Positions 1-5,915 of a stretch of DNA of 6,904 bases are shown here, piece after piece; within the stretch, counting starts at the first letter, position 1, and every line of letters begins with the position of its first letter. The position numbers and the translations under genes are program-made. The notes below the pieces were generated by a model. The model made no database searches. It was given only the letters and a program-made list of their open reading frames with translations, and was not told the origin of the DNA. Source of the DNA: a bacterium (GTDB lineage Bacteria; Chloroflexota; Dormibacteria; UBA8260; Bog-877); assembly GCA_021817025.1 (NCBI GenBank), contig JAKAWF010000178.1, forward strand, positions 1-6,904. The letters run 5' to 3'.

Positions 1-177
1 CTGCCCTGGCTGACCGGGCAGGTGATGCCCCAGCAGCCCACCCTGGCTGACTACGACCGCTTCGCCCAGCGGTGGGTCGAGGAGGTGGTCTGCCGGAGGC
101 GCCACCGGACCACCGGGAAGGTGGTGGGAGAGGCGTGGGAGGAGGAGCGGGGCCCGCTGCGGAGCGCAAGTAGGTAG
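1..177 (+). pseudogene. IS21-family IstA-like transposase, C-terminal fragment (runs off left edge)
   Basis: Frame 1 is open from the first base to TAG at 175-177 and gives 58 residues. The segment around RRRHRTTGKVVGEAWEEER matches the end of the DDE/integrase domain of IS21 IstA proteins. There, a helix ending in W-x-x-E-V is followed by N/R-x-R-x-H-x-T-T-G and then an acidic E-R-x-x-L-R stretch. IstA normally continues past this point into a Leu-Pro-rich C-terminal part of well over 100 residues, but here the frame stops six residues after the E-R-G-P-L-R region. No IstB ATPase ORF follows. I infer a truncated, inactive remnant, with the caveat that the upstream part is outside the window. 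It is transcribed towards the end of the minus-strand membrane glycosyltransferase. An integrase-core transposase of another family is the main alternative. Confidence 0.6.
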
Positions 178-318
178 GCCGCGCAGGTCGGGGCAAACCC
201 GAAGGGGCAGCCGGAGGCCTCGAGTGTGCAGCGGCATTGCACAGATGGACATCGGAGAACGTGCGCGATCCGGAACGAGGGCGTGTACGCTTGAGGAGCA
301 AGTACAGTGAGTGGCGGG

Positions 319-3300
319 TCATTGGCAAGTATCAGTGGGTTGCGAAGGCGGTCGTGGCGTCCTTGGGCGCACCTCGCCCACGATAGACCACTTGCGCAAT
401 ATGAGCTGGATACCAGTAGTCAACAGCAGCATGGCGGCCGCGAGCAGGATCTCGTCGCGATGCTCGTTCGCGATGGGCACGTATCGGACATCAAGCGGTG
501 TCGAGGTTTGTGACGACGTGAGCCAGGCGTTCCGCAGCCCGTCGAGGACGACGTGGGTCGAGTTGGAAGGGCCCACCCAGCCGGGTGCGTAGCCGGTCGG
601 GTATGTGAGGAGCCGTGTTGGTGCGGGCTCTTCAGTTGGGCGCCCGACCACGTCTACGGTCGTGGCGAAAGGAAGGGAGCGCACAACGATGCCAGCGTAC
701 TCCTCGACAGAGTCTTGGCCGGGGGATTGAGAGTACGCGTAAAGCACTAGGTAGATGGAAGTGGCGCCCGGGTCGGGAACGACAGTCGTCTGATATCGCT
801 CCCAGGCGGAGCCGCTCGGGAGCGGTGCCGTGGATGCACAGCGGTGGAGCGGGCTCTCCAAGAGACACAGCTGAGGTGCCGCTCCAGAAAGGGAACGCAC
901 CCAGAGCGCGAGCAGAATGGGACCACCGTGCCAGAGGAGCGGCGTCGTCTCACAGGCGCCGTCGATCGTGGCGGTGAGCTCGAGGGCCGGTACCCCGCCA
1001 GGTCCGGCTCGAGGAAGGATACCGCCACGGAGGATGTTGGGCGAGTGAACGGGATACAGGTCGGCACAGTTCCCGACCGGCTGCCAGGGGCCTGCCGCGA
1101 AGTTGCCATCGCGGATCAGCGGCGGGCTCACGGGTATCTGCAGCTGCAGGACGCGCGCGTCACCAGCAACTGCGACCTGGTTTGCTCGGAGGCCGACCCG
1201 GGTGCTGGCATCTCGGGGGCCGAGCCCGAGCACTGACGCTGAGTACTGCCATCCTGGGTGTTCGCTGACGGTCGTGGTCAGGGCCGTTGCTCCAAGGCGC
1301 CAGGTCGCGACGGGGGGCAGCTGCAAGAGGGCAAGGTGACCAGGGATCGGTGGCGCGGTGACCAGCGCAGTGTGCGGTGGAAGGAGGCTGAGCGCGCGCA
1401 GGTCAGGAGTAGACGTGTTCACCGTGGCGAAGCTAGAGGGCTGGTGCTGCGGTTTGCGAACCTCGTACACCGCTAGCGGACCGTTATCGTGGACGAGGCG
1501 CATGTAAGGGTCTCGGGCCAAGCTGGTCGCAAGCGCGGCGGGTGAGATGATATTGCGAAGAGGAAAACTCGCTTCAATGTCGCCGCGGACCAGAACGAGG
1601 GGCGTCCCGAGCGCCTGCAGGACGCGGTTCCCTTCAGTCCAGTCGTGTGCTAGGAGCGCCGATGCCTCTAGGGAGACCGCAGCGAGCAGCTCCTTGGAGA
1701 CTGTCTCGTAGCCCTGAGGGCTCGGGTCGAGCACGTGGCGGTAAAGGAGATGGGTGATGAACTCATCGTTACCGTAGTACCAGCGGTATGGCATCTGATA
1801 GTAGTCGTCGGGGGGGAGGACGAGCAGGGAACCGCCAGGTGCCCGGGTGTTGAGATAGCGCGCCATTGCTAGCCAGTAGCCTGGTACGGTCACATGTTCG
1901 GATGGGAACCCCTGCCGTGGGCCCGGTACGAGGGCGCCAGTCCATAGCGGGAAAGCCGCGGAAAGGCTGACTACGACGACCACGGACAGCGTGGAGACAC
2001 TCGCGCGGGACGGTGCTGCGATGCGACGACCTTTCGCGCGAAGCGCCCCAACCCACGAAACCCGGCGTTGGATGCGGCCAAGGCGCGCGCGCTCCACGAG
2101 GGCCGCAACTAGCAACGCGTAGCCCAGAGCAGCAAGCATTAGGAAGCGACCTGGTTCACGAAGCAGCCACCCGTCGGGGAAGTGGTAGTAGAAGGGGTCG
2201 AAGAACACGTTGCCCGGCGGTAGGGTGCCGGTGCTAAAAATGATGATTGCGAGGGTGGGGAGAGCGATGGCTCCAAGCATCCGTGAGAGTCGCCGGCCCG
2301 CCTCCCCTAGCGGGGACCGCAGGGCGAGCCCGGAAAACGCAAGGAGCGGGAGGAGCGGGCGGACTAGCCCGAGCGGTAGGCGTGCAAAGTCCGGCGAATA
2401 CGGATAATAGGCGGTGAATCGCCAACCCCATGCCGTGTTCAGCCAGAGCGCGTTGGCAAGCGTGGCGCGCTGCTCTGTGAAGGCCCACGCGGAGAGTCGC
2501 GCCAATGTCCCGGTCGCGGTGGCGCCGAGCGCAACGCGAGCAGGAATGATCCAGTATGCCGACGTCCCGACAAGGAGGGCGCCACCAGCGAGCAGAACCC
2601 CAAGTGCCCGGCGTCTCGCGTGGCGGCCAAACCGTACCCAGGCGAGGAGTGGCGTCGCCGCCATGGTGATTGCGAGCATCCCGACGAGTGGTGGATTGGC
2701 ATAGGCGAATCCAACGAACGGGGCCGCGACGATGAAGGCTACGAGTGCAGCCCAGAGACCCATGCGTCCGTTGGAGTGTGCGAGCAGCACGGCGGGCAGT
2801 GCCGCCAGTAGAACCATGGCGACGAGGTAGACGTCGTTCACCCCAACCCCGCTGAGTGTGAACGGGCTGAAGCAATAGAAGAACGCTGCCGCGATGCCGG
2901 CGAGCGGACCGAAGCCGAGTGAACGGGCGAGTGCCCCTGCGCTGACGAGGACGCCTGCTAGGAGTCCTGATAGCCAGATCCGCTGAGCGATTGCCCCAGA
3001 TCCACCGGCGAGATGGACGATCCAGGTCACGGCCGCCCACGGCAGCCGCCATTCGCCTTGTCCGGGGCTGCCAAGGGTGCCGGGCCAGACGAATGGGGAG
3101 AAGAGGTGCGCAAGCCAGGCGGTGCCAATTGGCGGAGCGAGATCGCCTCCGGCAATGACTGTGCCTGAGCGGAACCACGTCTGGGCCACGAGTACGCCAA
3201 CACAGGCGAGGCCGAATAGCGTCCACCTCCAGGCCCTGGTCGATGCAGGTACGGCGCTGTGACGCGGCCTGCTGCTGGAGCCCGAGGCGACCGCGCTACG

Positions 3301-3516
3301 CTCGACGAGTGCAAGAATGGCGACGATCAGGAGCGCTACGACCCCGAGCTCAGCCAAGACGTCCTGTGACGATCCGACGGGTATGACCTCGGCGCCGAAT
3401 ATGCATGAGAGGCCAAGGAAGGCGATGCTCCGGCGCGCCATCTGCCGGGATGGAAGCCACGCCCGGAGCCGGAGTGATTTGCCACGGGGCAAGAGTGGCT
3501 CCAAACGTGGTGTCAT
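319..3516 (-). CDS. Large polytopic membrane glycosyltransferase (GT-C-like, possibly DUF3367/AftD-related) with C-terminal carbohydrate-binding-like domain
   Basis: From the ATG at 3516 this encodes about 1065 residues. The N-terminal half has about 13 hydrophobic segments (roughly residues 31-526). A large extracytoplasmic part follows (about 527-1020), then one last membrane helix (about 1021-1040) and a short proline- and arginine-rich tail. The loop after the third helix carries GGDLAPP (about 123-129), an acidic motif placed like the first-loop catalytic Asp of GT-C enzymes. LLREPGRF (about 451-458) is like a motif seen in DUF3367 and YfhO-type membrane proteins. Residues 801-945 begin DGNF and read as a jelly-roll carbohydrate-binding module. 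A VVLDGLRNAWL segment (989-999) precedes the last helix, as is usual in these proteins. The inferred role is sugar transfer from a polyprenyl-phosphate donor to a surface glycan on the outer face of the membrane. The start is uncertain: GTG at 3627 and ATG at 3441 are in frame and none has a good Shine-Dalgarno. I chose 3516 because it forms an ATGA overlap with the upstream ORF. The AftD-like assignment is tentative; membrane glycosyltransferase is fairly safe. Confidence 0.8.
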   Translation of the reverse strand: MTPRLEPLLPRGKSLRLRAWLPSRQMARRSIAFLGLSCIFGAEVIPVGSSQDVLAELGVVALLIVAILALVERSAVASGSSSRPRHSAVPASTRAWRWTLFGLACVGVLVAQTWFRSGTVIAGGDLAPPIGTAWLAHLFSPFVWPGTLGSPGQGEWRLPWAAVTWIVHLAGGSGAIAQRIWLSGLLAGVLVSAGALARSLGFGPLAGIAAAFFYCFSPFTLSGVGVNDVYLVAMVLLAALPAVLLAHSNGRMGLWAALVAFIVAAPFVGFAYANPPLVGMLAITMAATPLLAWVRFGRHARRRALGVLLAGGALLVGTSAYWIIPARVALGATATGTLARLSAWAFTEQRATLANALWLNTAWGWRFTAYYPYSPDFARLPLGLVRPLLPLLAFSGLALRSPLGEAGRRLSRMLGAIALPTLAIIIFSTGTLPPGNVFFDPFYYHFPDGWLLREPGRFLMLAALGYALLVAALVERARLGRIQRRVSWVGALRAKGRRIAAPSRASVSTLSVVVVVSLSAAFPLWTGALVPGPRQGFPSEHVTVPGYWLAMARYLNTRAPGGSLLVLPPDDYYQMPYRWYYGNDEFITHLLYRHVLDPSPQGYETVSKELLAAVSLEASALLAHDWTEGNRVLQALGTPLVLVRGDIEASFPLRNIISPAALATSLARDPYMRLVHDNGPLAVYEVRKPQHQPSSFATVNTSTPDLRALSLLPPHTALVTAPPIPGHLALLQLPPVATWRLGATALTTTVSEHPGWQYSASVLGLGPRDASTRVGLRANQVAVAGDARVLQLQIPVSPPLIRDGNFAAGPWQPVGNCADLYPVHSPNILRGGILPRAGPGGVPALELTATIDGACETTPLLWHGGPILLALWVRSLSGAAPQLCLLESPLHRCASTAPLPSGSAWERYQTTVVPDPGATSIYLVLYAYSQSPGQDSVEEYAGIVVRSLPFATTVDVVGRPTEEPAPTRLLTYPTGYAPGWVGPSNSTHVVLDGLRNAWLTSSQTSTPLDVRYVPIANEHRDEILLAAAMLLLTTGIQLILRKWSIVGEVRPRTPRPPSQPTDTCQ

Positions 3517-3908
3517 CGCACGGTTACAACGAGCCGGGCCAACTGTCCCCTCGTTTCGCGGAAAGTGCCCCACGAGTAGGCAACCGACCCTCCGCCGAGT
3601 GCTCGCCCGGCACGAAACGCACCACACAGCCTGTTGTAAAGAGTGCCTGCCTCACTGCCCAACCCCGTGCCTACGGCGCCCAGACCTAAGTCCAGGGGAT
3701 TGGGCGTGGCGGACCAGATGAGGGGCTTGGAATGGTGTACCGCGAACGGGTAGGTGACCAGCGGGAGCGCGGCGACGGAGCACAGTACGAGCCGGATGCC
3801 ATGGGGGATGGGGTAGTAGACCGCGAGCCACTCCTCGGCGATGCAGACTGTGGGGAGTGCTAAGCGCTGATCTTGGAGGGCCGGGACCTCCGCTTCTAGA
3901 TGCCGCAT
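3513..3908 (-). CDS. Small hypothetical protein, 131 residues, one likely membrane segment
   Basis: I do not recognise this protein. In its favour, an AGGTGA Shine-Dalgarno sits 6 bases before the ATG, the stop overlaps the next gene's ATG as ATGA, and about the first 75 codons strongly prefer G or C at the third position. An in-frame TAG lies directly before the ATG, so the frame cannot extend upstream. Residues about 40-60 (IRLVLCSVAALPLVTYPFAV) could form one transmembrane segment, and the N-terminal part is neutral to acidic. Third-position G/C preference weakens in the last third, where the frame also overlaps the alternative GTG start of the membrane glycosyltransferase. It may be a small accessory membrane protein, or the surviving piece of a gene cut when the transposase upstream inserted. 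The third option is that it is non-coding. Confidence 0.4.
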   Translation of the reverse strand: MRHLEAEVPALQDQRLALPTVCIAEEWLAVYYPIPHGIRLVLCSVAALPLVTYPFAVHHSKPLIWSATPNPLDLGLGAVGTGLGSEAGTLYNRLCGAFRAGRALGGGSVAYSWGTFRETRGQLARLVVTVR

Positions 3909-3911
3909 CTA
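3897..3911. repeat. Perfect 7+1+7 inverted repeat over the start codon of the 131-residue ORF
   Basis: TAGATGC, one C, then GCATCTA forms a perfect palindrome around position 3904. On the minus strand it contains the ATG of the small ORF (3908-3906) and the TAG just before it. An operator or a translation-limiting hairpin is possible. A palindrome of this size is expected about once by chance in a window this long, so no function is claimed. Confidence 0.3.
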
Positions 3912-3914
3912 CCT

Positions 3915-3920
3915 TCACCT
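3915..3920 (-). promoter_or_regulatory. Shine-Dalgarno for the 131-residue ORF
   Basis: AGGTGA on the minus strand lies 6 bases before the ATG at 3908. It supports translation of an ORF that otherwise lacks homology evidence. The TGA inside it is also the stop codon of the last transposase-remnant frame. Confidence 0.45.
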
Positions 3921-4323
3921 GTTCCTTTGCTGGGTCATCTTGAGCGCGTGGGCGGTGCGGTAGGGGCCACGCGGCTGGTCCACGGACTGGGCCCGCTCCG
4001 CGCTCAGCACAGCCAGCTCACTATGCTTCCCACTCAGATCCAGCTCCACCTGATCGCGCTTAGAGGTGCGCACGGCTCTCTGCCGTCGGCCCTGGGCCAG
4101 TGGTACCCCGCTCGCTCGTACAGTCCGAGGGGCACCTTCACGTACTTGAGGACGTTTTCTTGTCGCCAGCGGCCGAACTTCAGCACCGCCTCCCAGGCCG
4201 CTGGCAGGTCCCCACAACTGCTGAGGATCGGGGTCTGGTGCCAGAAATTGATCGCACGACGACTTGCCACTGCAGGCTGCTGCCGACCACCGGCCAGCCG
4301 GTCCTCGGCGATCAACACTAGGC
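3915..4323 (-). pseudogene. Degenerate DDE transposase, C-terminal remnant split over two frames
   Basis: Two minus-strand frames together resemble the C-terminal part of a DDE (IS4-type) transposase. The first, from just after the GT4 stop to TGA at 4034-4036, contains HQTPILSSCGDLPAAWE (about 4240-4190). This is like the R-Q-T-x-I-L-T-x-x-R-D-L-P-A-x-E segment that follows the transposase core. It is followed by RWRQENVLKYVK (from 4171), matching the conserved R-W-R-Q-E-N-F-F-K-Y-M that contains the catalytic Glu. The second frame, ending at TGA 3915-3917, supplies a heptad-like stretch (RDQVELDLSGKHSELAVL) and then YRTAHALK. These resemble the coiled region that normally follows. The frame change lies around 4060-4120. 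No start codon, N-terminal domain or DDE aspartates are present. It sits between the GT4 gene and the small ORF, with no recognisable terminal repeats. Confidence 0.6.
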
Positions 4324-5535
4324 CTACTGCCTCACGAGACTCTCGCCCGAGACTCTTGAAAGCACAGCCATCCACTGCTCCTGAATTCGGTGTGGCGCAG
4401 CGTACTTCTCCAGCCACTCTTTTTGGGCGGCTTGCCGCACTTCGCGATCTCGAACCGGCTCGCCTTCGGCTAGCATCCCCACTACAAGCTCCGTGAGCTC
4501 GTGCAACTCTGCGAGATGGCATCCGGGTGCCCCTTCAATTCCCTCCAGTGCAAGTGGGGTGGCAGCTACTCGACAGCCCAGTGCCACGTAATGAAGAACC
4601 TTTGTCTCGGGCCCTTCGCCTGTGGCAATCGGCGCGAGACAAACCTCGGCGTTGCGGAGCACATAATCGACATCGTCTACGTAGCCCAAGCCTATCACCC
4701 CGCGTGGACTACCGGCAGCTGCTACCAGGCTATCGGTCCCGAGCCCGGCCAGCACGATGGTCACAGTCGAAGGTAGCTGCGGGGCCAGGGTGTGTATGCA
4801 CCATCGAGCTGCATCCACATTGTGTTTCGAGTTACTGCCGACGAAGGCCACGTACCGGGGTGGCACCGCCAGGAGAGCTGCCCCAGGCCTTGGTGTCGCG
4901 GCTACGAGCCCATCGCGCAGCGGGTCGTGGCCGTCGCCGATTTCTGGAACAAGTTCAACGACGTGGATCTTCGGCCCTAGCCTTGGGAATAACTCGTGCC
5001 AACGCCATGCTTCAGCTTGACTTTCGGCGACGAGCGCTATCGAGCGGCGACCTGCCCAACGTTCAATCTCATGCCACACTGTTCCGGCTATGCGCATGTG
5101 AAGCCGGCCTAGCAGCGTTGGGGATCGTCGCTCCCGGGACCGATAGTGGATCGTTTGGCATCCATTAGCATCCCAGATGATGGGACAATGCGTCACCGCT
5201 AGGAGTGGGATGAGGAGAAGGGCGCTCTCCACCACAATGAGGTCGACGTTTCGCGAAAGTTTTCGGACGAGGTAGGCTAGGCTCACAGCCCAACGGATTC
5301 GCCCACTAGACACTAGCCCGATCACAGCTCCGGGCCGCCACTCTGCCTTGCGGCGCGGCCAGCTTGAAGCCCGGTCCTCGCCGAGGCTGAGAACCATGAC
5401 TTCGGCACCGCAGGCCCTTAGGTCCGAGTAGACGTGATGGGCTCTAACTGTCAGGCCTCCTTGGGACTGGCCAAATGGGCCAAAAGTAATCAGAAGGACT
5501 CGAGGCCTGGAATTTCTGGTTTGATCTCCTCTCAC
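4324..5535 (-). CDS. GT4-type (GT-B fold) glycosyltransferase
   Basis: The 403 residues are a normal length for a GT4 enzyme, with no sign peptide or membrane segment, so it should act in the cytoplasm or at the inner membrane face. The first Rossmann domain opens with PRVLLITFGPFGQSQGGLTVR (about 11-31), whose GG loop is typical of acceptor-side GT-B domains. IIWDANG (119-125) fits the end of a further strand. The second domain starts at YVAFVGSNSKHNVDAARW (228-245), matching the F-V-G-S-x-x-x-x-N-V-D-A-A family motif. It then has GYVDDV (284-289) and GEGPETKVLHYVALG (306-320), the nucleotide-sugar site. There the first Glu of the usual E-x7-E is E307, but the second is His315. The start is GTG at 5535, with GGAGGT 9 bases upstream. 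It follows the broken gmd and a doubtful ORF, in the same direction. Donor and acceptor cannot be read from sequence; a GDP-sugar or UDP-sugar donor in exopolysaccharide or O-antigen assembly is the natural inference. Confidence 0.88.
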   Translation of the reverse strand: MRGDQTRNSRPRVLLITFGPFGQSQGGLTVRAHHVYSDLRACGAEVMVLSLGEDRASSWPRRKAEWRPGAVIGLVSSGRIRWAVSLAYLVRKLSRNVDLIVVESALLLIPLLAVTHCPIIWDANGCQTIHYRSRERRSPTLLGRLHMRIAGTVWHEIERWAGRRSIALVAESQAEAWRWHELFPRLGPKIHVVELVPEIGDGHDPLRDGLVAATPRPGAALLAVPPRYVAFVGSNSKHNVDAARWCIHTLAPQLPSTVTIVLAGLGTDSLVAAAGSPRGVIGLGYVDDVDYVLRNAEVCLAPIATGEGPETKVLHYVALGCRVAATPLALEGIEGAPGCHLAELHELTELVVGMLAEGEPVRDREVRQAAQKEWLEKYAAPHRIQEQWMAVLSRVSGESLVRQ

Positions 5536-5915
5536 TCTGAATCGACCTCCAGGCGAGTCGCGCTGTCCGTGATCCTGCTGACTGTCCTAGACTGGTTGAC
5601 GGCAAGAGTGTGGCAGCAGAGGCGGCGACGAGCTGTTGAGCAAATAGCACGAAGATACTGCCTTGGCAGATGCAGTGCCGTGACGGAGCAGCTGCCACTA
5701 GCGGTGGAACGGGAGAGGGCGCGGCCAACTCCCCGAGATGAGGAGATCACGCGTGGATTCCCAGTACCGTCACCACCTCCGACCCCGACGTCGGCAGCAC
5801 GCGCGGTCGGGATAGACCTGTAGAGATGGCGCGCAGCGGGTTCGGATGGGAAGGACGTCGACTCTCCGGCAGCCCACCGACATAGGGTCAGTGTAGCCTG
5901 GTCGGTACCTCTCAT
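5532..5915 (-). CDS. Doubtful 127-residue ORF filling the gap between gmd and the GT4 gene
   Basis: No family is recognised. The reading frame starts with an ATG that overlaps the gmd stop as ATGA and ends with a TGA that overlaps the GT4 start as GTGA. It therefore fills the gap exactly, in the pattern of translationally coupled operon genes. Against it, the composition is poor for a folded protein: it is rich in Ser, Arg, Ala and Thr, has a GVGGGDGTG run near residue 44, and shows no motif or membrane segment. I see no Shine-Dalgarno, and the upstream partner is itself a pseudogene. It could be a badly decayed gene, a real small protein, or an accidental open frame in about 375 bases of otherwise featureless GC-rich DNA. 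The other frames of this stretch show nothing convincing. Confidence 0.2.
   Translation of the reverse strand: MRGTDQATLTLCRWAAGESTSFPSEPAARHLYRSIPTARAADVGVGGGDGTGNPRVISSSRGVGRALSRSTASGSCSVTALHLPRQYLRAICSTARRRLCCHTLAVNQSRTVSRITDSATRLEVDSE
5545..5550 (-). promoter_or_regulatory. Shine-Dalgarno of the GT4 glycosyltransferase
   Basis: GGAGGT on the minus strand lies 9 bases before the GTG at 5535 and settles that codon as the start. It lies within the last codons of the doubtful 127-codon ORF. Confidence 0.65.

Noticed and set aside
225..243. TGTGCA and TGCACA arms with a 7-base loop downstream of the large membrane gene, as a terminator candidate
   Set aside because: The stem is only 6 bp, there is no following T-run on either strand, and it lies about 75 bases past the stop. 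This is within chance expectation.
2234..3226. Minus-strand ORF of 330 codons within the membrane glycosyltransferase
   Set aside because: It is very rich in Arg, with Pro, Gly and His, which is the usual out-of-frame shadow of a GC-rich gene. The overlapping frame has clear membrane segments and motifs.
3652..3918. Minus-strand ORF of 88 codons starting GTG near the same Shine-Dalgarno as the 131-residue ORF
   Set aside because: Its composition is Arg/Pro/His shadow-like, it is not coupled to the downstream gene, and the 131-codon frame has the better third-position pattern.
4034..4522. A single 162-codon minus-strand gene
   Set aside because: The part above 4323 lies in the GT4 gene in another frame and has Arg/Ser-rich shadow composition. 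Only the part below 4324 shows transposase similarity, so it is treated as a remnant.
5434..5823. Plus-strand ORF of 129 codons with a short hydrophobic stretch
   Set aside because: It overlaps the start of the well-supported GT4 gene antisense and has an Arg/Pro-rich tail. I see no Shine-Dalgarno and no recognisable motif.
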